Assembly: GCA_964017185.1 (NCBI GenBank)
Contig: OZ024882.1
Span: 42,515,431 to 42,579,430, forward strand
Length of the DNA: 64,000 bases
Origin: Rugalucina vietnamica
Taxonomy: Eukaryota; Mollusca; Bivalvia; Lucinida; Lucinidae
Direction: 5' to 3'
Of the stretch, positions 11,413 to 23,247 are shown piece by piece; position 1 is the stretch's first letter; the number at the start of each line of letters is the position of its first letter. Position numbers and translations under genes: made by a program. The notes under the pieces were generated by a model. It had not been told where the DNA came from. It was given only the letters and a program-made list of their open reading frames with translations, and searched no databases.

Positions 11413-12446
11413 TCAGTTTCAGCAAAAAAAGTTAAGGGAAATGTGTTCAAGTGCTTATTGCAATTAATCTAATAAAAAGTTAGAAATTCAAACTTTAGTA
11501 CTAATAAAGTGCCATTTTGTCTTTCCGATGAGGCCTCATTTGAACTTGTAGCACCGACAGTGGCTGGGAAAACAATCGCAAAGTTGACTAGTCGCCAAAC
11601 CAGTTTTCACAAAATTTCAATATTGTTTTGTTTAAGGAAAAAGTGCCAATGAAGACACTTGCCATAAAAGCATAGACTTTGAAGGCAAGCTTTCTCACGA
11701 CAACAGATCAGTGCACAAGACAAGATGTTGACGCATGTCAAACTACTTTTCCTCCATCAGCATCATTTCATAGGTGGCAATATCAGGCTGCAAAGCACCA
11801 TAGCCAACCGACAATTCTTTAATCTGGCCTACAGTATGCCGAATTCGGTGCTGAGAAATCAGCCTCATTTTCACTGAAGCATCATAGCATGAGCCTGGAG
11901 AGTTTTTGGCGCCCGTTATTCACACCAGACCATATCTTGCTGTCCCCGGATGTGAAACACTTGTTCAGTGAGGGGGAGGGGGGCATGTCTGGTGGGTGGG
12001 TGGCCTAGTCCTGAACCACAACGGTAATCTTAGGTGATACTGGGGCGATTTCATCTGACATTGTCCTACTGGTACCATCAATGTCGCTGGTGCTGAAAAT
12101 GCTTTATAAAAGGTCTGCTCACCTCAGGGTGTGCACTGTACAGCTGTTCATGAGAAAATGTGTCTATGGAGACACATTATTGTGTGAAAAAGGTCCAGTG
12201 CCAGTTAATACACAAATCGAAAAATATGGCAATTTGTGAAACACAGAGTGGCGACCAGTCAAATTTGACATTATTTTTTAAAGCTTCTGTAAGTGTCATA
12301 ATCTCAAAAAAGCCCTCATTTGAAAGATCAAACGACACTTCATAATAATATGGAGTTCATAATAATGTGGAGTTCACATTTCATTAAATATAAAAGTTCT
12401 TGCATTAAAGGTGCTCAAACACATTTTTCTTAACTTTTATGTTGAG
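11413..12446 (-). mobile_element. 1-kb TIR element, opposite orientation (pair member 2)
   Basis: The left end (CAGCAAAAAAAGTTAAGGGAAATGTG) and right end (TTTTTCTTAACTTTTATGTTGAG) match the termini of 9357-10373. The interior is its reverse complement with moderate divergence and small indels. The TA duplication is mutated at the right (TTTA). Two related elements facing each other across about 1 kb could form a large imperfect cruciform. Confidence 0.65.
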
Positions 12447-12464
12447 TTTATATTCTATCAACTC

Positions 12465-12465
<1 letters not shown>

Positions 12466-12502
<37 letters not shown>

Positions 12503-12517
12503 CAGAGAGAGAGAGAA
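12466..12517. repeat. GA microsatellite
   Basis: An imperfect run of GA repeats with AA and CA interruptions, about 50 bp. Confidence 0.95.
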
Positions 12518-13962
12518 TATACCGTGAGATCAATTACGTACATCTGGCTTCAAGTAGCGCCAAGGAATTGTATATTCATATATTGTCCTATTGTTGTGCA
12601 TATTTAAGCCACAATGAAGCAAAATTATAACCAATCATGTGTTTGGTCAGACCTTGACATTCCGTGATTCTTTTCACCTTGAATGTCTATCTTTGCAACG
12701 AAAAAGCAAATAATACATCCAGCATCGACACTCGTAAAGTTTTATATACCAAGTAGATCAGCTGGCTAACCTGCACTCCGATACACTTCGTGACCTCGCT
12801 CCTCTCTCGTGACAGCTTAGCATTAGTTGCCTTTAAACTATTGTACAGCTGTAGAACAGATTATGGATTTCGTAAGAAGCTTATAGCTGCTTTTATTTGG
12901 TGATAATTATTAAAATTTTTCTTATGTTTTGTTAGAAAATGTAAAAATATTTTTGTAATCTGGTTAGCCTCCAGAATTTCAATAAATTTGCAAAAAACGA
13001 TCGATTTTCTACTTTGTGTCCCATATTCTACAGTAGTCTCCCCTTATCTATTTATAGACGCATGTGATATTTTCCACAGAAAACATGATGTATTTTATAT
13101 ATCTGCGTATCTTTACATCAAGAATATGTAAAAACTAAGTCATATCAGTCAGAAAAGATATTACATAACACAATTTTCAATTTATTTGGCGTCTTCGATG
13201 ATTTTTCATTTTCGACCAAGGGCTCAATACATGTCATTTCCGTCGGTATGAAGAGGTCTAACGGAATACCGATGGAAATATTTCGTCTATATACCAAGGT
13301 GTATAGTGACTTTTCTATCTATTCAATTATATGCCAATATATGAATATTGTGTTTTACACCGTGAGCCTTATGCAAATAAGACAGTTGAGTCATGTTCAA
13401 TAAGATTTAACATAGACGAAGCATATTAAAAACAAATATTGGCTAAAGTGAAACAAAGCAGGTCTAACTTGGTCCCGATCAAAAGTGTTAAGGTATTGTA
13501 ATTCATCTTTTTATAATAAATATACCAGTTCTTAGACTGACTATAACAATCAGCATCGAGATAATATGTCCGAGAAATGTTTACCACATTTTATAATGCA
13601 ACAACCCTACATATTAGCCTAAATAGAAGCTTTATTTAGCTACTGACCTAATAAAGACCACCCCCACTGACTAACAAAAGACCGCGTTGCAATTTTGTTT
13701 AACGCACCAAAAAGAAGCGCGCCAGTGACGTCAAATTTAGTCACGTTTTGTGACGTCAATCTCCGCCGTTACGTAGATGAAACAATGGACAACAAAACTA
13801 TAAATTATTAACAAAATGTACTGATATGGTGGCAAAGTTTGAGGAGTCTTTCTGCGGAGTAATTGATGAGTTCTTGACTAAACATACGAAATGGCGGAAC
13901 GCAAATCGGATGAGTTTTTTTTTTTTCGCAAAATTTGTCGGCTTTTCTTGCATTATCAAGTG
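12518..13962. other. Intergenic, nothing recognised
   Basis: No gene supported. One ACGTCA cluster (13725-13760, TGACGTCAAATTTAGTCACG then TGACGTCAAT) resembles the words near 2745-2850. Otherwise AT-rich spacer. Confidence 0.35.
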
Positions 13963-14106
13963 AATAACTATCCTGTGACCAAACATAAACCAACTTATCA
14001 CGCTCGTACCGTAAACAGATGAAACAGCCCTTAAGCTCGCCATTTCATCTGTTTACTAATCCTTGCGTGATAAGTCGGTTTATTTTTGGTCACCGGGCAG
14101 TTATTT
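13963..14106. repeat. Foldback hairpin, arms about 65 bp
   Basis: The left arm (AATAACTATCCTGTGACC, AACCAACTTATCACGC, GTAAACAGATGAAA) is mirrored by the right arm (TTTCATCTGTTTAC, GCGTGATAAGTCGGTT, GGTCACCGGGCAGTTATT). The loop of about 18 bp contains CTTAAG. It abuts MITE A copy 4. Two overlapping minus-strand frames starting here are chance. Confidence 0.75.
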
Positions 14107-14111
14107 ACTAT

Positions 14112-14330
14112 AAACCCTACTTCTATATAGTAAAAGTAGGGTATACAGGTGTATACAGTTTAGTTTCTTATTTTTAATCCAAACCATAGATTGTCGGTAT
14201 TATGTGGAAACCGCTTCGGGGAGGCGGTTTTAACGTGTACCTACAGTCTACACAAAATGTCACAAGTATCATTTATATCAAGTTTGTAACTCTGAATATA
14301 TTTAAATATTGTATGGGCGTGTTTTCGTAA
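14112..14330 (+). repeat. MITE family A, copy 4
   Basis: Contains the TATATAG AAA GTAGGGTATAC words, the centre CCGCTTCGGGGAGGCGGTTTTAACGTGTACC and the right end ATTGTATGGGCGTGTTTTCGTAA. The left 30 bp are missing. Confidence 0.7.
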
Positions 14331-14549
14331 CAGGTGTATGATTACGGCTCAGCCCAGCTAGAGAACAAGCATATTTTATTCATGTACGACACTGATGATC
14401 AGATAGTTTCACAAATTTGTATCTTTAAAGCTATACAAGTATAAGCTTTAACAAAAAGCTTGGTCTACGCTTCGCTATATAAACTAGAATGTCAAAGAAT
14501 CTGACCGCACTCCCATTTCATCGTGGTTCATGTGACTGAACAGAAATAA

Positions 14550-14760
14550 AACGCTGCGCGGTCAAAGCATTCATACCTGACAATCGACCGTCACAATACT
14601 GTCGGTTCATTTCATTCAATTGTGGCTTGGATAGAATGTAATTGGCTACACGGCAGGTGGGGCGCGGTCAAAACTTTCATACCTGACCATATAGCGTCAC
14701 AATACCGTCGGTTCAATTCATTCCATTGTTGCTTAGATAGAATGCAATCATGCACCAGTT
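14550..14760. repeat. Tandem duplication, 2 units of about 106 bp
   Basis: GCGCGGTCAAA followed by TTCATACCTGAC occurs at 14556 and 14662. Each is followed by CGTCACAATAC.GTCGGTTCA and ATTCA.T.CATTGTGGCTT-like sequence. The overlapping 97- and 63-codon frames are by-products. Confidence 0.75.
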
Positions 14761-15224
14761 CCACGAATTTTACAATTTGCCCCATTTTTGGTACCTACTG
14801 CACCATTGGTACAAATGTTACCAACCAAAGGGAGGTTTGCATGTGTGTTTGGGTGTTTACACGGTCCTTGGCGAAACGACCCGGAATCCTACTAACACGA
14901 TGGTCAAGCCACTAGACTCAAACGTGCAGTTGCAGTTGTAGCGAGGTGTATGAGTTGTCTTGTAAGTAGGTCAATCTCAAACTTTAGAGTAGTCTACGCG
15001 CTGGCGCGTAGACAATAAATGTGTAATAAGACACAGTGTGCTAGTAATAGATAACAGCCTGAGACGAAAACAACAGCTTCTTTAATTTGCTGTTTAGTCA
15101 ATATCCTTTGAACAAGAGGTATTAAACATATACTTACAAACGTGAAGTGCGAACAAATAAATAGTTGTCTTACTTTGATACTTGAATGATTGTCTCCATG
15201 TGCATTTTCAGAATCTTCTATTTG

Positions 15225-15626
15225 ACTAGTTACAGATTCACCACCATGGACCGAACAACTAGCAAAATGTTGTAAACCACTGCAGAAGCTGAGGGTGCAG
15301 TTATGGCCATGTAAAACTAGTAATTTTATTTTATTGATTGTTCCAAGGCGATACTTCTGTTGTGGTTATTAGTGTTTTATGTCTTGGTGTTGAAAGTTTG
15401 TGCTGCTTGCACCTTATGTGCGTTTTCATATTTTAGTTAGGTTTGGGTAACTGAGAGGCCGCCTTTTGTGTAAAAGCTGCTAACTCGGCTTATGACATGT
15501 TTCTTCGTATAAGTACCTATTATATATAGTAACTGTCAATTTATTTTTTCCCACCTCGGTTTTTGGATTGAGATTTTCTTTCTGATTGCGAAATTTCCTG
15601 ATTTTTGCCTACTTGTACCTTTTTTT
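15225..15626 (+). mobile_element. Penelope-like element, 5'-truncated 3' end only
   Basis: It matches the non-coding 3' region of the 52602-54495 copy read on its own strand: ACCACTGCAGAAGCT, TGTTCCAAGGCGATACTTCTG, GTTTTATGTCTTGGTG, TAACTGAGAGGCCGCC and the terminal TTTTTGCCTACTTGTACC. No RT sequence remains. Confidence 0.8.
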
Positions 15627-16957
15627 AGCCTAAACACTGAGGCGAAAATGATGAAAGAAAAGGGATTATCCGCAAAGTTACATGTAAATGCGCGGTTGTT
15701 ATTTCAGATGCAGACATTTCATGACAACACATGCAGTATTTATATCAGACGCCAAATACTGATTTTCACAGTAACTGTGTTCTGTAAATAATGTATTGGT
15801 AGTTTTATATAGTAGGACAAAATTGTGAGGAGTATAACTTTACTGATACGTTTTGAATTACAATGTGAATTCGTCTTATCAAGAGTGCCCGATATGGCGA
15901 AATAAGAAACAATATTATCTTTTATATACGGTAACATACTCCGAATATGTACTATTGTTTTACACTTCTAATTCATGCAATACTGCAGACGATTCTATCA
16001 GTAAATCACTTCTAACTACAATCAAAGCAGACATCCCAATAAACAAAGTCTCTTCAGGGACATGATACGACTAGATGAACTATAGACTATGTTATAGGTA
16101 ATCAACTGAGTTTGCTTCAAGTGCAGGTTTTTGACAATTAATCCATAGTTTCAATGTCTTTTCCGCTGATGATCAGGAACCTACAAGCCCCTTACGAGCC
16201 CTGTTTCAAAAATCAGTTTTTGTCATTCTAAGTATAGTGTCGGAGATGTTCTAGACAAAAGTATTCAAAATATCGAAACAAAATCTGTGAGCAAAATGTA
16301 TTTTTGCCCTAGAAATGCATGTATTTATTTTTACCTTTCAATTTTGTTATTTGGCAAGTATACAGTTTGTGAATACATGAACAGATTATAACACATACCG
16401 TTGACATATTTTAGATCTACTCCGTGAAAAATGAAATTGAAAATATGTCATAAAGTTTATTTTTCTCATGTTTTAAAATCGATAAAAACATGGCTACCCC
16501 CACAAATCTTTACAATTTTGCTTTTTTGGAACACAAGACATAATATAGCATAGCCAGAAATTAAGTTCCTACCCGTGTACACTGCATGTTCAAATCGTGT
16601 GCACAACAGAGAGAGAGGTCTGAACTTTGATGCGCAATAATTTATAGCGAAGTGCGCATGTAGTTCCTCAACCAAAAATACTACTGCCTGACATGATAAT
16701 GCAGTTGTTTACTATAAAGCGTGGTTACATTAGTAAATTGTGCATACGCAAATAATACCCTCTAGTTTTTCCACTTAAAATTGTCTAATCGCTCTTCCAA
16801 TACCATTAGGAAAATTAAAACAAAAGCCTATTTCGCCCCAGAAGTTTACAAAATTAGAGATTTGATAAAATTTTAATGAATTGCCTGTGTTTACTGGCGG
16901 TGGTCTTATCGTCACATAAGTTCATTTTGAGGGTAAAAGTGATATTTGTACATCAGG
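15627..16957. other. Intergenic, nothing recognised
   Basis: Reading frames are short and overlap in both directions; none is recognisable. Confidence 0.35.
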
Positions 16958-17220
16958 AAATGAAATAAATACCCCGTTAAACCCCAACTGTATATAATAA
17001 AACTGGGGTATCAATGAGTAACATTTTTTTGTACATCAGGAAATGAAATGAATACCCCGTCAAACCCCAATTTTAATAAAACTTGGTTATAAATTATAAA
17101 TCGGTAAACATTTTTCTTTTGTTTGATCCAGAACATGCATTGTGGGTTCTCTTTAAAATCGCGTCGCTAAAAATAAGGGAAATAGTCCAAAATTTCAGTC
17201 ATTTTGATTTTCATTTCCAA

Positions 17221-17225
<5 letters not shown>
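16958..17225 (+). repeat. MITE family A, copy 5, rearranged
   Basis: The left-end words (TACCCCGTTAAACCCCAA and TACCCCGTCAAACCCCAA) occur twice, about 80 bp apart with a repeated TTTGTACATCAGGAAATGAAAT. This indicates a local duplication. The right half is decayed and runs into a poly-A tract. Confidence 0.55.

Positions 17226-17265
<40 letters not shown>
17223..17265. repeat. Poly-A tract
   Basis: An uninterrupted A run of about 43 bp, followed by AATA-rich sequence to about 17312. Confidence 0.95.
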
Positions 17266-17266
<1 letters not shown>

Positions 17267-17312
17267 AATAAATAGAAAAAATAAATAATAATAATAAAAA
17301 AAATAATAAAAA

Positions 17313-18743
17313 CTTAAAGAACGCATGAGAGAGTTGTTTTATATGTTGTTGCACTCTCCTGTCGTCTTTAAATAAATCGCAACCTTGTTTATCCTAGTAA
17401 TATCAATTGAACGAAATGAAAGCATGTTTTCGTTTGCTCCCTCTGCAAGATTGTTTGAAAAATGTGCTATCGATGATCAAAAGTACGCAAAACTCATAAT
17501 TCACGAAAACCCAGAGAGTTCAAAGAAATAGACCCATGATGATGCGTGTTGCGCTTTACGGTTTATTTCCTAATAAAAACAATCTGCTCTTTGCGTAGAG
17601 TGTTTAAAAGAGGTTGCCCGGGGTGTATATAAAATGTATATTTTCAAGCAAAGAAGCCGAATCGTATTACTAACCAGAACGAAAGTGTCATAACCGAAGG
17701 TTGGGTTTGGCGTCTGACACCAGCACATCGACAAAAGGCGAACCATAATTACTACGTTTTGGTGTTGAACGGGTGTGTTGTTTGCACCGTAAGTACTTTT
17801 TCACATATATTTTTATTACTTATTTTTATTTACATGATTGTATATTTATCTATTTTTATCTTTATTTTTCGTTTTTCTTTTTTTTTCCTTATTTGGTAAA
17901 TAACCCTTTGTCAATATAAACCAATTAAACTTAAACATTCATTTGTAAAATGTATACAAGATTTGTTTCTTTTATGTTTTGTGAAAAGAGATACGTTTCA
18001 AAGATATTTCATCTCATTAGGGGAGATTATTCTCTAACAGTGAACTCAGACTGGTGCTCACAGATCACAGACATCATCAACAGTCAGATAAGGGGTTACC
18101 ATAAAATCATTATCTAGAAACAGCTTGCTTTAATATAATCACTACTTGGTATTTTTCAATGGCTGGATGTCATACGTCAAAGTTTAATGAATTATGCGTC
18201 ATACTTGTCTTTACGGCTGACTCGTCAGAATAACACTATGATCATTGTTTTTGCTTTAAGAGAATAATGCATGGACCTATGGTGTCTGAAATGAAATTAT
18301 CGCAAAAAAAAAAAAACAACATATGATACAGAACAACAAATTACCGGCTTAAACGTTATCAAAACCGAGACTGTTTCTTAAATTTACCTTTGCTCATGGA
18401 TTACTTTTCCTGCATAACAATGTTGTATTGCTTTTAATATCAACCACAGAGTCACTAGAATTACGTCGCACCGCTTTTAGCCTGCATCTCAAAACCATAA
18501 TTTCCACTGGGATAATGACATTTTGGAATAATTGAATGTTCCATAAATACAACTCTTTTAGGTTCTGGCATAAGAATTTCACGCGTCAAAATAGCTTAAG
18601 CATGAGCCATTAAAGATAAGGTGTGTATTAAAACTAATGGCACCCATACTTATAATGTCGAGGAACCTCCATACACTAACTAAAGAAAGTAGTAAGAGAT
18701 AACGCCTTCACAGAAAAGTGGAATATTTACTTTCGCTCAAATA
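17313..18743. other. Intergenic, nothing recognised
   Basis: AT-rich spacer up to the left TA duplication of the Tc1-like element. Confidence 0.35.
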
Positions 18744-18745
18744 TA

Positions 18746-20354
18746 CTCCTCAAAATAATCTAAGGGCCAGAAATGTAATTTTGCAGATTTTGTGAATGTT
18801 AAATAATTTCTTTTATTTTATGATGTTTAATAAATGTTCAATGGGTACCCTACCCAATACACCCCAAAAAGCTGAAAATTAGTCGACAATTAACTTGTCA
18901 GCGATCATGGCACAGCACTACCCTAAAAAAATCGCTATGTTACACATGGTGGGTGGGGTATTAAAGTTTAGAAATTGTCTTCTTTTCTTAAGATTATAGC
19001 CGTAGACGTAAGCTTGATATTGGATAAGTTCATCTTGGGCCTGAATGACTTCCATGCAGTGTTACCGGAAGCTCTAAATCAACTTCCGGATGTCCACAAG
19101 AGGAATCATGCCCCGATTGTCTACCAGCTCACGTTCCAGACTTTATCGCATCCCACATTGGACATGAGAGGCCGTGATTCTTCTCTATTGACAATCCCGC
19201 ACGTGCTCAATCAAGTTCATGTCAGGAGGACGTGCTAGCCAGTCCATACGCTGAACTTACTTGCGTCCAAGGAACCCTCTAACCCATTTAGCCCTTCGTA
19301 ATTGGTCGTTATCGACCATTAAAATAAACTCAGAACCCTGTGTGCCAGCAAATGGATGAACAGTGATGCCCAAAGTTCCATATCCATATTGCATATCAGT
19401 CAGTGACCCGTTCTGAATACTGTACAGCTCCAAAGAAACAACATTACATACCTATCCCACATAAGCAGATTTGGTCTGCCAAACAAATCGTGTCCCAATA
19501 AGTCCATCGAAACTCTCAGTTGCCTAACAGCACTTACGTTACCTTCCGTCCATGGCACATAAGCTGATTTTCGACACCTAAGACCAAAGAAGCGGTCTCA
19601 AATGAGCCAGTAGAATGTTCTGATGTAAATATGCAAAGTCCAGACGAAGTCAACTGGATTGTTGGGTCGCTGTGAGGGTACAAGAGGTATTCTTGCATTA
19701 TTTTCAAGATTGTGCAGACAGATGTTTGCTGTCTGATCACAAACATGATTCCAAAAAGTATCATACACTCGAGTTTTAGCGTGTTTGTGGTATCAAACAT
19801 GGGTCGGATGGCTAAATAGACAATAAATTGATCATTAAGAGCCGTTTAATGGACTGACGAGCAGGCTCTGTTGGTCTCAACTGAATCGGTTGTGCTGTTG
19901 TTGCACCTTCTTCGGAGAATCATATCTGCCCGTAATGTTCGATCTGGAACGCGAGAGAGTCTGGAAATTAAAATGGAAAGAGGGTGTTGTTGGATTCGTC
20001 TTGCGCGCAACCGGAAGTTAATTTGAAACTTCCTGACACACTGTATTGAGGTTAAACAGCTTCATGCTTTATATGCCCGTTACTGGAATCACGTTTACGC
20101 TCATATCATTGTAAAAACAAGTTTTTTTGTAGAATTTACTACCCCACCCACCATGTGTAATATAGCGAATTTTTGAGTGTAGTGTTGTGTCATGATCGCT
20201 GACATGTTTATTGTCGACTGATTTTCATCTTTTTGGGGTTTCTTGGTTAGGGTACCCACTGAACATTTATTATACATCATAAAATAAAAATAATTATTTG
20301 ACATTCACAAAATCTGCAGAATAAAATTTCTGGCCCTTAGAATGTTTTGAGGAG
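18746..20354 (-). mobile_element. Tc1/mariner-type transposon, complete ends, 1.6 kb
   Basis: TA flanks both ends (18744-18745 and 20355-20356). The termini are CTCCTCAAAA and TTTTGAGGAG. The inverted repeats are long, about 215 bp (18746-18960 against 20140-20354), with the shared words CTAAGGGCCAGAAAT, GGGTACCC and ACCCCACCCACCATGTGTAA. A decayed transposase lies between on the minus strand. Long inverted repeats are known in some Tc1 subfamilies. The TSD and the protein relic agree on the assignment. Confidence 0.88.
18985..19560 (-). pseudogene. Decayed Tc1-type transposase
   Basis: Read on the minus strand, 19170-19245 encodes RMDWLARPPDMNLIEHVRD, which matches the well-known Tc1 signature around the last catalytic acidic residue (W-P/A-x-x-S/P-P-D-x-N-x-I-E-x-x-W). 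Upstream at about 19285-19345 is FILMVDNDQLRRAKWV, corresponding to the middle Asp segment (QDNAPxH in active relatives, here altered). Further upstream a GRPNLLMWDR-like stretch appears. Frameshifts and stops break it in several places, so it cannot encode an active enzyme. The catalytic spacing is not preserved well enough to give a DDxE/D subtype. Confidence 0.8.
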
Positions 20355-20631
20355 TAAAGTTGGGCAATGGAAAGTGTAAAAACTTCCTTTGTCGCCTACT
20401 GCTAATGATCTAATGATATACGCACTAGCCTATTCGGTCACTGGGTCTTGGAAATTGACAAAAGTCGATCTTGCTTTCTTCAACTGCCACAATTGTACGC
20501 CAAACATGTCTAGATCTTAGACTTCGATACGATACATTTAAGCGAGCTGGATAATGTCTTTTCAGAGCTCACAAAAAACAAGTGTCAGATGGTCAAAAAT
20601 ATGTAAATCTACACAGCTTAAACTTGTATTA

Positions 20632-21648
20632 GGCTGCGGTCACATAGGAGTAGATTATTCGGGTATACGGTGTATGTTTTTGAGGGCACGCGAATACTTG
20701 AAATCAATCATTATTATTTCCTTATGCCGGGTCAGATAGGAGGACACTATTCGAAAAGTTCGTATGGGCGCGTATAGGTGCGTATAGTATAGTATAGTGG
20801 GAATCGAACATGTTCGATTTTCGTATAGCGTATAGTTGTTTTCCTGGTCTGAATTTTTTTATTTACACAAGTTATAGAGCGTTTTGCTAGAAAAATAAGT
20901 TAAAAACAATTTTTACACAATAAAGTCATATATTTGAATCCTCATGAATATGTAAAACAACGTAAATAACTTTAATTTAATAACTTCTCATAATATTCTA
21001 ATTCAAGTAACGTTTGTTTGTTTTCTTGTTTGTCCCCATACTTCTCCCAGGTGTTTAGGTGCCTATCTGCACCAAACGTGATGGGACCTAGGTGTGTCAT
21101 TGGAGGATTTAATTTTGAAAGGACAATGTCGTCTAGGTCACTGGTCAAATTTCTCGGAGTTCCTTGGTTCGATTTGGATAAAAGTTGGCGAGTGTATGGA
21201 TTTTAGTGTATGAATAACATCAGAACGGGTACAGTTTACTAGTATTGATGATAAATAATGACATGCATGTCAGAAAGTTTCGACGTTTTCAATGAGAGTG
21301 GATGGCTGAAATAATTCATGAGATTCTGGAATGTTGTGTTAAAATTCGACCAACACAGACCGCATTTCAAAGTGTTGTCGAACCAATAAGCGTCGGATTT
21401 TCTTAGGTATTGCCGGCTCCTCCTCCTCGGCTAGTACAAGCAAAGCACAATATTCTTCTCCTGAGGAATTCATATCTTTTCAAAATACCATATTCGCAAC
21501 TTTTTTCATACTCACGAGAAAAGAGCACACTGAAAGCACGTGCTACTTCTATGTGAACCGCCGTGCCCGTATAGCGTATAGCGAATACCGAATAGCGTAT
21601 CGCAAATACCGTATAGCGTATACCGTATATTTCTATGTGAACGCAGCC
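20632..21648 (-). mobile_element. PIF/Harbinger-like element with TTA duplication
   Basis: The left end is TTA then GGCTGCGGTCACATAGGAG; the right end is CTATGTGAACGCAGCC then TTA. A three-base TTA/TAA duplication is characteristic of PIF/Harbinger. Both subterminal zones are packed with GTATAGCG/CGTATAC words. On the minus strand near 21410-21480 a frame encodes MNSSGEEYCALLVLAEEEE, followed by KKIRRLL. This resembles the acidic then basic N-terminus of HARBI1-type transposases in my memory. The rest is broken by stops. Confidence 0.65.
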
Positions 21649-21740
21649 TTAGCAACTGCCCAGTCTCCCCTTAGCGTCAATTTATTTAGAAGACTTACAT
21701 TTCAAACGTGAGTTGCAATTGGACAGCCCATCACGATAAC

Positions 21741-21990
21741 AAGTCCGTGTAATGTATACCCCCTTATACCCCACTTTTATATAGCAAAACTGGGGTATAC
21801 AGGGGTATACATATTGTTTCTTATTTTTGCTTCAAACATAGATTGTGGGTACTCGTTAGAACCGCCTCGCCGACGTGTACCCACAATTTATGTTTTGAGC
21901 GAAAATAAAACATATCAAACTTTTTCTACTGAAAATTTTCATTGTTAACAACTTAAAAATCCTTGTATATTGCATGTTCAAGTTTTCGTA
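21741..21990 (+). repeat. MITE family A, copy 6
   Basis: Left end AAGTCCGTGTAATGTATACC, duplicated GGGGTATACA words, a shortened centre (ACCGCCTCGCCGACGTGTACCC) and right end TATTGCATGTTCAAGTTTTCGT. One of the better preserved copies. Confidence 0.8.
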
Positions 21991-22131
21991 ATGCATTCAG
22001 TCAGTTTCAAATAACGTATTAAGTTGTGGTGTCGATTAATCTATTTGCATCTAACTTTAGATAACTGAATTACCAACTTGAAGAAAATGTTCCTCACCCG
22101 ACTTACCGTATGTTCTCTTTGAATCAATTAT

Positions 22132-22336
22132 GAAAACCCGCCGCCCATGTAATATAAAGATTTTTCTTAAATTGTTGAAAAAAATATCTGTAGAATTTTT
22201 GTTTTACTAATTTTTGGTCAAAACATAGATTGCAGGTACATGTTAGAACCGCCTCGCCATGTAAAAATAAGAAAAAAAAATCTACATCTGCATACCCAAG
22301 TTTTGCTATATAAAGTAAGGTTTCAGGGGTATACTC
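22132..22336 (-). repeat. MITE family A, copy 7 (reverse)
   Basis: Starts GAAAACCCGCCGCCCATGTAATATAAAG and ends TTTCAGGGGTATAC. Only one half of the central palindrome is kept (AGAACCGCCTCGCCATG). Confidence 0.65.
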
Positions 22337-22678
22337 ATTTCTTACTGGTAACATATCAATATACATGAACTAGGCATTTACATCGAAATTGAAGTATAAA
22401 TTATTTCAATTTTTGTTCATTAAAACACTCGTCTTGACTGGCGTATGTAATGATATTGCATTGTAAAATGCAGAGCTACATACTTTCTGTTTGGGTCCGC
22501 GTTATGCACGTGAAAATAAATTCATAATTCAAAGTTTCATATTGCAAATTAAGGAGGGACGCAAAGACTTGCTTTGATCTAGCATAATGGTATACATTCT
22601 AAAAAGAACTGATGATAAACAACATAATCAATCATGAAACGTGTGGCAAACGTATACATGTACATTATACCATTATTA

Positions 22679-22842
22679 TGGCGGCGTCACGATAAAGCCA
22701 GATCTTTTAATATGCAAAATACGACGGCGCAGATCAGCTGTGCAGTAACTGCAATCTTCTAGCCATCTTCTGTAGCTGCACAGTCCAATCTGTTACAGAC
22801 CTGGACGAAAACTTCGGACACCAGTTTTCTGGCGTCGCGAAA
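22679..22842. repeat. MITE family F, internally deleted copy
   Basis: The left end GGCGGCGTCACGA lacks the outermost bases. GGCGCAGATCAGCTGTGCAGTAACTGC marks the centre, and the right part is TTCTGGCGTCGCG. It lies 170 bp upstream of a full copy. Confidence 0.6.
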
Positions 22843-22857
22843 CGATGAAACCTTTCC

Positions 22858-23007
22858 AGACAAAATCTCGAAACAACTAACCCTGGGAGTTATAAAATCG
22901 GTGATTATTCATTCCTTGTAGGTTTTCCAGTATTACATGTTTTAAACTGCAATAAATGTCCATTGTGCGTTGTTATTGATTCTGATTTATTGTAGGTTTT
23001 ATGCCTG
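22858..23007. repeat. Interspersed repeat G, copy 2
   Basis: Matches 8905-9062 over its whole length and ends at the left terminus of MITE F copy 23011-23247. Confidence 0.6.
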
Positions 23008-23010
23008 ATT

Positions 23011-23247
23011 TGAGCCGCGACACGAGAAAACCGGTCTTCGGGGTTTCCGACCAGGTCCGACACAAATCGGCCTGTACAAGCTCAGAAAAGAGCTAGAAGC
23101 TTGCAATTTCGGATTTAAGTAGAAGAGGAATTGTACTATCCGAGTAGCGAAAACAAAGGCGCTGATCAGCTTCGCGGTTACCGCAAAGCTGATCTGCGCC
23201 TTTGTTTTCGCATAGGCAAAAATCCGGTTTTCTCACGATGCGGCTCA
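23011..23247. repeat. MITE family F, full-length copy
   Basis: The ends TGAGCCGCGACACGAGAAAACC and GGTTTTCTCACGATGCGGCTCA are inverted repeats. The centre is the palindrome CAAAGGCGCTGATCAGCTTCG facing AAAGCTGATCTGCGCCTTTG. This is the cleanest reference for the family in this window. Confidence 0.8.

Noticed and set aside
14393-14410. CTGATGA word as another hammerhead core
   Set aside because: It is followed by TCAGATAG without a stem II or GAAA. The same holds for CTGATGA at 16166, 22603, 27886 and 63594, and for reverse-strand cases near 26713 and 39746.
18205-18235. Reverse-strand CTGACGAGTC resembling a hammerhead core
   Set aside because: GTAAA replaces GAAA and no stem II of the right length forms.
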